From: Agelaius tricolor
Taxonomy: Eukaryota > Chordata > Aves > Passeriformes > Icteridae
NCBI GenBank assembly: GCA_023055355.1
Contig: JALJCS010000001.1
Span: forward strand, 21,849,881-21,913,880
Direction of reading: 5' to 3'
DNA length: 64,000 nucleotides
Shown: positions 1 to 10,790 of the stretch, piece by piece
Layout: each line of letters starts with the position of its first letter
Numbering within the stretch: position 1 is the first letter of the stretch
Program-made: the position numbers and the translations under genes
The notes under the pieces: model-generated
What the model was told of the DNA's origin: nothing
Seen by the model: the letters and a program-made list of their open reading frames with translations, nothing else
The model's database searches: none

Positions 1-3000
1 AAGGCTTCCTTGAGTTTGGCTTGCCAAATGAAGGTGTGCTAAAGCTTTGTTTGCGTTTCTGGCTGCACAGCAGCATCTTCTGTACCTCAGGAAAAGGTTT
101 CTGAAAAGGTTTAGGGTGCATTGTTATACCTTTTTGTGTCACTGTGGGTATCTCTAAAGTCTCCTATCAACTGACATGCATAAGTTGATTTGATGCTGGA
201 GACTGGGAAGTCAATTTAGAGAGGCATCCTGGCTTTTTTGTGCCCACCTCTGCCAGCTTGTTGTGGAAGGACTTTGCTGGTTAGTGTAGAAAGAGGTGCC
301 ATGTTTCTCAACCATCATGAGAACGCATTAGATCAGCGCCAGTACCTGCAGTGTGATAAAGCAATGTTTTAAAGTATGCACTGACCTTACCAACAAGATC
401 CCTGCATCTCTGACTGGGAACTGCATTGAACTTCATGTTTCAAATTATGTTTTGAACAAGAAACTTCAGATTTCTTGTTAATTCAATGCAGAAATAATTA
501 AAGATACAACCTGACTGTTTTTACAAGCATGGTCAGTTTTAACAGTGAACTATGCTCCAGTGACTGCAGATGCTTGTTTTTCTTTAAGCTTCCAGCAGTA
601 TTTGCAAAGTCCTCTGTTGGCCTTTACTGTACCCTGAGAGAAGTAACAGAAATCCTCTGCATCAGATGACAGATATTGTTGTAAGAGAGGATTTTCTGTG
701 TTTTCTCATTGTCAAAATCCAAATTAAAAAGAAATAATTCAAAAATAATGAATAAAACATCCTGTTAAATTAATATTTTCCTTGAGTAAAAGCCTTTTTA
801 AAGTTTAAAGAGACTTGCTGGCCTTGGCTGTGATTTACTGTGTTAAATCCTGGTGATTCAAATCTGAATTTTTTATCTGAATAATTTCTGAACCAGGATC
901 CTGGCAGTTTGTCACTTCTCTGCATAGCCTGGTAGGAAGCAGATACTGAGTTTTTGCATAATCAGACATTGCTATGATGATGAATTTCTGAGCCCCAAAA
1001 TTTCTACCTCATAGTAGGTGGAGAAAAAGAAGATATTCCTAAAGGATGCTATTTTCCCTGGCTAGTTTTGGGCCCACATTTTCTCTTGTGTGTTGCTGTT
1101 GGACACAGACACATCTTGTGTCCATGGAGCACCCAGGACCAGGCAGCAGTGCTTTGATGCCTGACACAGGGCCTTGGCAGGGTTTCCCTCCTGCACTTGG
1201 AGCAGCGCTTTCAGAAGCCAAGCAGATGTGCTTTTGCTTCGAAGGTGAAATTGCATCTGTGAAATTTACCTCAGCAGCATAGTGTGTGCCTGTGTTTTCA
1301 GCCCAATATTTAATTTTTAATTTCCTGCAGTTAGGGCATTAGAATGCAGTAAACATTCCAGGCATCCCATTCCTTTCAGACTATTTATGGGCCTTTCATG
1401 TCATGTGCCAGGAGGCTTGGACCAGGAGTCAGTAGACAAAGAAAACTCCTCTGTCATCCTGATAAGATCCATGCCTGGAGGATTCCAGCTCCCACTGCTT
1501 GGTCTGCAAGGCCCACAGTTTAACAATAATTCTCTGCATATTTACCATGGATCATTACTGTTAAGATACAAAGGTCATCATCTATACCAAAGAGAAAAAT
1601 AGTAATTAAATATATGAAGACTATGCACATGGTTCTTAAGAGCACTTCATCTGACTGACTGTGTCAGGTCAGTATTGACTTAAACAGCTCAGTAAGGCTG
1701 TACTAGCACTCCTCAGGGCTGTGCAGTCTGTATTAATCATCTAGTACAAGAACTTAAGAAGTCTAGCACCCTTGGTCTTGCTGTTTTTAACCATCATTCA
1801 AAAAAGAAAATGCTGCATAGTATGAAATAAAGAAAAGGAGCTGTTGTAGAGGGTAAAACAGTTTTCAGTGAAGTGAGAAACTTGTTATCATACAAAAACT
1901 ATGTTATTTACAGGTGTAAAACCCCAAGCATCTCAGATTAATAAACAGTTGTTTGACTAATAAATAAATTGATTTTATTTCTGAGAATGTATTCAAAGAC
2001 TTGTACCTCAAACACAGTATGTGGTTGAACCTGTCAGAGTTATTGATTGTTCCTCGTAGCGTTGTCTGCCAGTACATTGATATTTATGGATGTGTCAGCA
2101 TTTTTGTTGTAAATCTTCTTCTCTGGGATTTATAACTTCAGGAGAAGTGGCTCTGGGCTAATAAACAGAATCAGGAGGCCTTAGACTAAGAAGGAAAAAT
2201 ATTTCAACTTTCCAAATAATGAGTTTGGCTGGTTCTTCTGGTAAACATATTTTTGAAATGATATGTAGTAGTTCTAAAAGCACTTTGTTTTTGTACCAAA
2301 AATGTTAGAAAAAAGATTCTGTAAGCTTTTTCTGATGTGAAGCAAATTGTGTCATAAAATTATGATTTTTTTTAATACAAAAGTGATTTTTTTTAAACTG
2401 CATCTGTCAGTTAAACGAAGCAGTGTTTTATACTTGGTAACTGCAAGGCAATGCTGGCCCTATTTAGGCCACTTCAGAATTTACAGTCTGTAAATCTATG
2501 TGTTAATGCTTTGAAAAGAATTTCATTACCTGTCATGCAAATACACAAATACTTCTGTAAGATGTGGTTGGTAAACCAGTTGTGTATTGGGAAATAGATT
2601 TACATGACTACAGCTTTGGGTTATTTTAAATTTATCATGGTGTTTGAAAGACATTTGATGTGCTGCATTTACTCAGTGGTAGTTTTCAGGTTCTGAACTG
2701 AAAAACCCAAGGTGAGTAAAATCCACAGATTTTTTATTTGGTTGGTTGTTGGGGTTTTTTTTGTCTGTATGATCCAGATGCAATGGCAAGAAAGAGGGCA
2801 TTTAGACCAAAGCTTTATGGTTATGGGCATCAAGACAGGACATGGAAGCGCTGAAGGTTAGCACTGAAGGTTATGTTTTGTCAGATTTGCTCTTATCAAA
2901 ATGATGATTTTTGTTCACAATTTTAACCAAAAGTAGAAAAACAAAGAAGTAAAGATTTCACTGTAGTTCTTTTATTTAAAAGGCAGTTCTGGCACAGACA

Positions 3001-3051
3001 CTGCTGAGAATTCAGGCACTGACTGGTTGTTTCTTTTTCCCTTTCTCCCAG
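1..3051 (+). other. PTPN14: PTPN14 intron, partial (left end of window)
   Basis: No coding exon was found here. The next upstream PTPN14 exon should encode the segment just before the [10 protein letters not shown] stretch, with an NASH-like motif, and I could not find it on the + strand, so it should lie left of the window. The stretch is AT-rich with scattered short ORFs that look like chance. The intron ends in a good pyrimidine tract and CAG just before 3052. Confidence 0.75.
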
Positions 3052-3180
3052 GTGACTGTAGGTGGAGAGGAGTGGCACTACATTGCTACCCAAGGGCCCC
3101 TGCCACACACATGCCATGACTTCTGGCAGATGGTGTGGGAACAGGGGGTGAATGTCATAGCCATGGTCACAGCTGAAGAG
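3052..3180 (+). CDS. PTPN14: PTPN14 coding exon (fourth from last), PTP domain
   Basis: A 129-bp exon of exactly 43 codons, phase 0 at both ends. It is bounded by a pyrimidine-rich acceptor (TTTCTCCCAG) and the donor GAG/GTATGT. It begins [20 protein letters not shown], the conserved region containing the substrate-side TQGPL motif, and ends [11 protein letters not shown]. Human-equivalent residues are 970-1012. Confidence 0.97.
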
Positions 3181-6100
3181 GTATGTGAAATCACAAAATA
3201 GTTCTTTCTGATGTGAACCAATCTCCTATTATCATCACTTCCCACTCCAGTAACCTGTTTTTCGTATCAACATCCCCTTTTCCTCTGGCTCTGTTTGAAC
3301 ATATGCCTGTACTGCTCTCATACTATACTTCCTAACTTCCTGACACTCAGTTTGGCAAATGCTGAAGTGAAACAAGCAGGAGCCCTCCTTCCCTCTGCTT
3401 GGGCCAAGCCAAACAAAGATGTTTCCATTGGAATGTGAGAGCACTGAACTTGCTCCTGGTTAAAATGACAGAGATTTCCACACCATCCAAGGCCAATTCT
3501 GTATACCATCACTCTTATCAGCTGAATAGAGAACAGAAGCTGTTGTTTCCATAGAAGTGTCCATGAAAAAAAAAAAGGCAAAAAACCCCCAAATAAAAGC
3601 ACCCCACAACTTTTTATTCTTATGCCAAGCAAAGCAGTTATTCCTATTGTAATCCAAGAACTATGTGCTATGTTGTAAAAACTGGCACATGTTGTTAACT
3701 AACACCGCATTCGGCTTCGTGCCTGGCTGCTTTCAGCAAACACAGGGAGTAGCAGAGCACATCAAGTCACTGTCCAGTTCCCAAGGCTGATCAAGAACAG
3801 ACACTTTAAAGCTGCTGAAGAGATTCTCCTTCTAATTAAAGGAGAGTCTTCCCCAGGAGGAGAATATTTACCAAGGTGTTTTAGGCAGCTGCTGTCTTTT
3901 GTCACAAGACAAGAATCTTCAAGTAGTTTTACACTTAAAAATATTATATGACTGAGAGTTTTAATGGGTATTTTCTTAACTTTGTGGGATGCTCCTTACT
4001 CTTCCAATGCTTTAAAATAAGAATATTTGGTTTATCCAGAGAGATTTACACCCTTTGTTTGTAGAGAATTGCAGAAACTAATGGCTTTTTGTCTTGTTTT
4101 GTTATCAAGGAGGGAGGAAGAAGTAAGAGCCATCGTTACTGGCCTAAACTGGGCTCTAAGCACAGCTCAGCCACCTATGGGAAGTTCAAGGTGACAACCA
4201 AGTTCCGCACGGACTCTGGCTGCTTTGCAACTACTGGTCTGAAGGTCAAGCATCTTCTCTCTGGGCAGGAGAGGACAGTGTGGCATTTGCAGTATACTGA
4301 CTGGCCAGACCATGGGTGTCCAGAAGAAGTCCAAGGCTTTTTATGTAAGATTCCTTTATTTTGCATAATAAATCAAGAAAAAGATTGCTTACACTGGATT
4401 CAGTTCACTGTACCTAGTTACAGCTGGGACTGATATCAGGTGGTTGCTGTGCTATACACAGGCCTCAACTGGGTTATACTTTGCTGCAATTTGGAGGAAA
4501 AAAAAGAAAAAGTGATATTCCAGAGGTAGGAGCTAAAGTGATTAGCAGGAGGAAAAATCCAAGGCAGCAGCAGTGCCAAAAACTCAGGAAATTATAATTA
4601 ATGGGGTACTTCGGTTGGTTGATCTGTTGGTATAACTTACTGCCATTTCCTAACTACTTAATGAATGCAGGAGATAATAGGCTGTACACAAATGTGATTA
4701 GAAAGGTCTGAGTGAGAGGATCAGTTGCTATTGAAATAAGGTGCATCTCCTCCAGTTTTCCTTTTTGCAAGAGAGCAGAGGGCTCTATCACACATGCAGT
4801 GCCACCCTTGTAACCACAGGTACCCAGGCAATGCTCAAGGGCCTCCCCAATTACATATGGTCCTGGCATATGCTTTTCTGAAAATACAGCAATTATATTC
4901 ATCTGTAATGTGTCAATAACACTTCCTGATTCTTACCAAGTAATAAGCACTCCCATATTAAGTAACAGGAATTCAACTAGTATTTAACTAAAGACACATC
5001 TCTGGCAGTACAGTGGGGAATGATGCAGAAATCTTTAAATTACCACTGAAGGAGTCTGTACATGGTGTACTGATGTTTTGGAGATGCCTGTCATGTTAGT
5101 TCCTGAAAGCTTTGCAGCTGCAGTGTTGCTCTGTGGCAGCCAAGGCCTCTCTCAGGAAGATCCATTAGCTCCTCTTCAGTTTTGCCACAGCTCCAGTCTT
5201 TAAGTGATGCATTCTCCTTTGCGTGGTACACACTGCATGTAAATACTGCATCCTCCTTTCCCCAGATCTGTCACCAAGGCAAAAAATAAAAAATGTCATT
5301 TCAGCTTCAGCAAAAGAGTACCAGGGAATCTGTCTTAAGGAAAAGCTATTGCCCAATTCCTTGTTTGTTTCATACTTTGTTTCTCGTACCCTGTAGCTGT
5401 GTTTGGGCATGGCAGTAATTGGAACCTGATTGTCCCCATTTCCTCTCTCCCATTGTTTGCCACCACTTGGAGTCCCATTTCCCTGTGTGCATTGAAATGC
5501 AGCTTTTCTGACGTTGGTAGGCCTCCAGCCCCATCCTGCCTGTGGGGAGAGGACAGCTGGGGCTGCAGTGCCCTGACACCAAGGGTCGGAGCAGGAGAGC
5601 TTGGCTCAAGTCTCACTTCCCACTTGGAGTGCTGGGAAGCCAAGTGAGCTTTCAGCATGTGAGGATCTCAGCGTGGTCTGACAGCAGGATGTGTTGAATG
5701 ATGCTAGGACAGCCACACAAGGCAGCTGTTCCTGAGCCCCTAGCTTTCTACAAATGGCTTCAGGGAAAACAAAGCAGTGATCTCCCAGAAGGGCTTGTAG
5801 CTATTGAGAAACAAACCCTGAGCAGAGAGAGGGGGGAAAGATTCTGTCAGAGTCTAGAAGAGAGAAGGAAGAGAGGAAACAGGGCAGATGGACGCTTGCT
5901 TCCCATGTGATACTGGCTTTGACAGGCAGTAGTTTCAATGGGACTTAGCTGTTGTTTTGATCCCAGCCTGTTAATAGCAGGAATTGCTGTAAGTAATGTC
6001 TAGAATCATCTGCTTAGGGGACCTGGAGATTTGCAAGGGGGAAAACAGAATTTAATTTTTTAAAAGAACTATTTAATTTAAAGGAGCAGACTCCCAAGTA

Positions 6101-9100
6101 ATAATTTACAACCAGCTGGTACTTGCTGGATGCAGTGCTGCTCAGTGCACCCTGGCCAAGATAATTATTATGTTGTAAAAAATGTAAGTTATTGCCACTT
6201 TGACAGAGAAGAACTTTTCCACACTCTTTCCCCCTCCCCTCCTAATTTTTACATTTAGAGATGTAGATGTTTGCAGCCTTGCCTGCTTTTTCCCTTGCAG
6301 CTTACCTGGAGGAGATCCAGTCGGTGCGTCGGCACACCAACAGCGTGCTGGACAGCAGCAACACCTGCAACCCTCCCATCGTGGTGCACTGCAGTGCCGG
6401 CGTGGGCAGGACCGGCGTGGTCATCCTGACAGAGCTCATGATTGGCTGCTTGGAGCATAATGAAGTAAGTCAGCTTCCTTTGCAAACCCCCAGCTTATCC
6501 CTTGCCTAACTGGCTACATTCCTCAGGTTGAAATTAAAAGGCATTGAAGTGCTTTCTTTCTGTTACCTCTGTGAGCAGGACAAGGACCTTAAATGTGATG
6601 GGCAAAGATTCCCCATGGCAGGTTACTTGCTGTAGTTTTCTGTATAGTTGATATTATTTTTTTATTAGAATTATTTTAATATATTCAAAGTTAGGGCCTT
6701 CTTCCCTCTTTTAAGAATTTAGTCTAATCCATACCTGTATTTAATTAAAAGTCTAGAGACAGTGTGTTTACGAGCACTACCTGAGAGAGGCTAGAGAATA
6801 ATGTCCTTGCTCTTTCAAAGGAAGTTTTCTGCTCTCTAAAGTCTCTCCTTGGGCTCCTTCCTCTCTCTTGTAATCGCACCAGGAATGAAACTTAACTGTG
6901 TTTTAAGAATAAGTGTATTTATGTATTCCTGTGGGGAATAGGGCTTTAGGGTTGCAGCCAGCATTATGAGTAACACAGTCTGGAGTTAGGAACAAGTGCC
7001 CCAGTAGAGCAACCATGGGTAACAACCTAATTTTCATCTGTCACTGGGAAACTGTCTAGGAGGAACATCACATCTTGACTAACAGTGTGCCACACAGTTT
7101 GCATGACAGCTGTGGAAACCAGGGGTTTCTCTTGCCAAAGAAAATGCTCTAAGACCAAAGCTGCTTGTAGAGATAAGGATGCAGTAAGAGTGACAGACAT
7201 ATATCATCTGCCCCTTCCAATAATCAGCCACTGGGTGAGTCCAGGGAAGACTGAGAACTCCAGCAGCTCATCATTCTGGAGTTACAAAACCCCTACAGAT
7301 CCTGGGCTCAGATCAGCTGGGACAAATCTCCAACTCTGCTTGGGCCTCACTGAAGGTGAAGCTGTCCTGTAGATATATGTCACAGGGGACACTTTGTTCT
7401 TTTGCTTTATATTTGGGGTAGAAAGAGAAAAGAGGAGGTATCCTGGCCAAGAAAAGCCACTGGGTGAGTCCAGGGAAGACTGAGAACTCCAGCAGCTCAT
7501 CATTCTGGAGTTACAAAACCCCTACAGATCCTGGGCTCAGATCAGCTGGGACAAATCTCCAACTCTGCTTGGGCCTCACTGAAGGTGAAGCTGTCCTGTA
7601 GATATATGTCACAGGGGACACTTTGTTCTTTTGCTTTATATTTGGGGTAGAAAGAGAAAAGAGGAGGTATCCTGGCCAAGAAAAGGCCCATGGGGATGTG
7701 GTTTGGGAATCCAGCAGCTCCCAGTGCTGACTGCTGCTCAGTAGCTGCTCCATTGTGGAGCAATGGCTCCAACTCTTGGCCCTGCTTGACTTTTCCTTAT
7801 GCACTGACACATGGAAGTGACTGCTTCTGTTGTTCACATGGCAGCCACGAAATTTCTGCTTTCTTTTCCAGAGGAAAGCTGGAGAGTTAAAAGAGCCATC
7901 CTGAATTGCTTGTGAGCATCAGTGTAGCTTTACAGCACCCTCTATATGTGCACAGAAGCAAACTCTAAGGGTTGTGCAACAGGGTCTGGCCACCTCTGTT
8001 TACAGAAGTCAGTCTGTGGTTTACAGAAGTCACCCCTTGGGCAAAGAGTAGCTTTGGCACCTCAACATCTAAGCATGGGGGTGAGCCTTGACATCATTCA
8101 TATGAGCTTTCATCAACTTCACTAGGCCCTGATGGTAGTGCTCAATAATAAGGGATTTCACTGATATCCCTTAATTAAAGCATTCTTTTGTCTTGATTAA
8201 TAATGAAAATCATCATTAACAATAAATACAATTTTCATTAAGGACTTCGTTTCTCTAGATTGTACCAAGCTAATGTTTTTGATGTGTTAAAACCTAATTT
8301 TAAAAAAGTATTAAAAATCTTGACAGTATGTTTTCAGTTTGTGACAGATTCTGCAAAGAGGACTTCCTTTTCATTTGTTTATTTTTTACTAGAATTGGTT
8401 GGGGTTTTTTCTTGAAATAAAATTATTCCTCACTTAAAATGTTTTAGTCTTAGGAACTGGTTTTCACAGAAATGTTCTAGCAAGTAAATGTATTAACATT
8501 TTAGCAGTGAAGAAAAATCATGAGGGAGTTTGAAAATTTTAATGAAGAGCATTTTGAAAAACCTGCAGCAGTGCTGGAACAGAAACCAGAACTCTTGAGC
8601 CTGAGGTTTCAGGTTCAGGTAAAAAGTCATGTTTAATCAAATTCTGTACAGCTTCAGTCACTGTGGCTTCTGGGCAATGGCTGGTTGAGTCTAAAGCTGT
8701 ATCTCATTGCAGGGATAGAGTTTCAGTAGCTGCTGCATGGCAAGTAAATGTCACATCATTACATCCTTACTGCTGTAGACACATAGTATGAGAAAGTAAT
8801 TGAGAACCTGCTCTATCAACTTTTAGTCCAGACTTGGCACTGGGACATTAACTCATGAGTGCATCTGCAGCATGCTTTCACATGGGAGAGCTTTGGTTTG
8901 GGAGGCAGAAATAAGTAGCATTTTAGTTCTGTTTGCAAGTCCCAGCTTAGCAAAGTATTAGGTGTATTTTTTTTTTCTTTTTTTTTTGACATGTACATGG
9001 TAATGAAGGTGAATTTAGGGATTCTCCTTACCTGGAATCAAATACTAAGCTGGCTATAAATAGTGAGACTAAATAGGCAGGATGGGGTTTTCTTCCATTT

Positions 9101-10790
9101 CTGAGATAGGGCAAAGCCATCTCCATTTTGAGGAGGTGCATGGATCACTGTGTGCCCACTAAAAGCTAATGAAAACCTGAGAGAAGAACATTATGTGCAG
9201 GTCAAGGCTGGCCTGCATTTTTGTTACAGTTGTTCAGGTGAGATCAGGTTCCACATGACTCTGCTCAGCACAGACCATTTCATCAGCATCTGAGTCCACA
9301 GGGAGGCCTTCTCCAACTTAGCCAAGTTAACTGGAAAGAGCTTCCATTTTTCTTTGCACCTGTTTGATAATAATATGACATTACTCATCTCAAATATTTA
9401 CACTCGTTAACTCTCTAGAGATGTCCTTTTATAACAGCTTGTTGGGGTATGTGGCAGAATATTTGGCCTTGTTTTCAGAAAGTGATAGCCTATGAGTTAA
9501 TACTTGTTTACATGGAATGGAGATTCTGAGTTTTTTATACATGGACAGAAATGGATATGCAGCGTGACTTTTATTTTAAACTTTCCAGGAAACTTCAGAT
9601 GTCCCTGGAAGCAGATTCCATGCTCAGCTGGGGCTCCAAGGCTTAGCAGCAATCTCAGTCAAAAGACTTGCTAAGCTCCTCTTGGTGTTTCTGCAAGCAG
9701 GCATTACAAAGTGCAGTTTATGTTGCCTGATAGGGTCGCTGCTCTTCAGTTTTATATCTTGACTTGCTTAAGAACTTCCCCAAAACCAGTTTTGTGTCTT
9801 AGTGCTCACGTTTACTGCTGCCATAGAAGGTTTGTGTTCCTCAGCTTGGCTCACATTACACGCTGCTTGAATTTGAGCCTAGCAGGCTGAGCTTCATGGC
9901 TCAACAACTTCTCAATAGCTCCTTGTGTACCTGTTGTAACAGATAAAACACAACAGCATCATAGGTTTCTGGCTTCCTAAATGCCAGAAATCTGATGATA
10001 GCATCCTAATGAAATGTGCAGTGATTTCTAACGCTTCAGCTCATGGGCCTCTGTTTCACAGAACTCATTTGGTTTTGAGTCAGACCATTATAGGCTGCCT
10101 GTGCCTGCTTAATGGGGTTAGTGCTGTGCCTTCCCAGTGGCTTTCCTTATCTTTCCTTATCCTTATCTTTCCTTATCCTTATCTACTTACTGGACTTTAG
10201 TTCCTGTTGCAGAGCATTTTCAGGGCACACAAGTGAGTTTCTTTTGGGTGAAACTAAGGTGGAAGATGCCTTCTTGGAGAACCCCTAATATGTCCCAGTG
10301 GATATTCAGTAGGTGGCAACAAACTGATGCTGGCCTGGAGTCTGCAAAACACATATTGTGGATATTGGGTCCTTGTTTCACTTTACAGACCTATTTCTCC
10401 TGGAGCACTATTTGCTAGCATACACTTGGCTGTGGCAGATAAAGATGTTGGAGTTTCTGGATCTTTTGGTGGCAGTGAGTTCTCTTGCCCTTCAGTGAAA
10501 GGATCTGTATCTTTGCCTGTGCATTTAATTTTGTCCACAGAAACTTTGTCTTCTATAAATATAGTATAGTTCCCTGTGTCAGCTAACTGATATTTGAGAC
10601 AGTGATTGTTTGATTTAATGAATACACATCCTTCTGCTTTTTTTCCCCCTTTGCTTTACAGAAAATGGATGTTCCTGTGATGCTGAGACACCTGCGGGAG
10701 CAGAGAGTGTTTATGATCCAGACCATAGCCCAGTACAAATTTGTCTATCAAGTGCTCATACAATTCCTGCAAAACTCAAGACTTATTTAA
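3052..10790 (+). CDS. PTPN14: PTPN14 (tyrosine-protein phosphatase non-receptor type 14), last four coding exons
   Basis: Joined exons are 3052-3180, 4110-4344, 6301-6464 and 10662-10790 (TAA stop). They give 218 residues, matching human positions 970-1187 with no length change. The fragment covers most of the C-terminal classical PTP domain: the TQGPL motif, the WPD loop (YTDWPDHG, Asp at human-equivalent 1079), the signature [10 protein letters not shown] (Cys 1121, Arg 1127) and the Q-loop QTIAQYKF. All catalytic residues are intact. PTPN14 (PEZ) is a cytoplasmic and junctional phosphatase with an N-terminal FERM domain and PPxY motifs. It restrains YAP in Hippo signalling and acts in lymphatic development and cell adhesion; these roles are family knowledge. 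The FERM domain and linker lie outside the window. Splice phases agree at every junction (0, 1, 0). The paralogue PTPN21 is the main alternative, but the linked SMYD2 and residue-level agreement favour PTPN14. Confidence 0.97.
3181..4109 (+). other. PTPN14: PTPN14 intron
   Basis: A GT-AG intron of 929 bp with no other feature recognised. Short A-runs occur near 3567. Short ORFs on either strand show no recognisable protein and no supporting signals. Confidence 0.85.
4110..4344 (+). CDS. PTPN14: PTPN14 coding exon with WPD loop
   Basis: A 235-bp exon of 78 codons plus one base. The acceptor is TTATCAAG/GAGGGAGG and the donor TTTTAT/GTAAGA. It encodes the segment starting [20 protein letters not shown] and ending in the WPD loop [17 protein letters not shown], which carries the general-acid aspartate (human-equivalent 1079). 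The acceptor has a short pyrimidine run interrupted by purines, but reading phase and conserved protein sequence fix it. Confidence 0.97.
4345..6300 (+). other. PTPN14: PTPN14 intron
   Basis: A GT-AG intron of 1956 bp that splits a serine codon. No repeat family or RNA gene was recognised. The segment near 5500-5650 is locally GC-richer and open in several frames, but no protein is recognised. Confidence 0.85.
6301..6464 (+). CDS. PTPN14: PTPN14 coding exon with catalytic P-loop
   Basis: A 164-bp exon that completes a serine codon split from the previous exon, then 54 codons. The acceptor is TTTTCCCTTGCAG and the donor GAA/GTAAGT. It encodes [19 protein letters not shown], then [16 protein letters not shown], the CX5R phosphatase signature with nucleophilic Cys (human-equivalent 1121) and phosphate-binding Arg (1127). 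GC content and CpG use are higher here than in the flanking introns. Confidence 0.98.
7226..7683. repeat. Exact 229-bp tandem duplication
   Basis: Copy 1 is 7226-7454 and copy 2 is 7455-7683. Read side by side, the two copies are identical across all 229 bp. The unit begins AGCCACTGGGTGAGTCCAGG and ends GGCCAAGAAA. It sits inside the last PTPN14 intron, so it should not alter the protein. Absence of any difference implies a very young duplication or an assembly or haplotype artefact. Confidence 0.97.
10141..10184. repeat. Short tandem repeat, TTATCTTTCC-like
   Basis: Imperfect direct repeats of CTTTCCTTAT and CCTTATCTTT units give a pyrimidine-only tract of about 44 bp within the last PTPN14 intron. 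Confidence 0.7.
10662..10790 (+). CDS. PTPN14: PTPN14 terminal coding exon and stop
   Basis: Begins after a long pyrimidine tract and CTTTACAG. It holds 42 codons plus TAA, starting [20 protein letters not shown] and containing the Q-loop [17 protein letters not shown]. The C-terminus is NSRLI as in the human protein. It is followed by a long non-coding tail. Confidence 0.98.
   Translation, partial: KMDVPVMLRHLREQRVFMIQTIAQYKFVYQVLIQFLQNSRLI

Larger units (their letters stand above)
6465..10661 (+). other. PTPN14: PTPN14 last intron
   Basis: A GT-AG intron of about 4.2 kb. It contains the exact tandem duplication at 7226-7683 and a short pyrimidine-rich tandem repeat at 10141-10184. No further exon was recognised. 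Confidence 0.85.

Noticed and set aside
1..3051. Possible upstream PTPN14 exons
   Set aside because: I looked for the expected preceding PTP-domain segment and found no match, so the exon probably lies left of the window.
7282..7837. Repeated minus-strand ORFs sharing the same peptide in the PTPN14 intron
   Set aside because: The shared peptide is a result of the exact tandem duplication. No splice sites or homology support coding.
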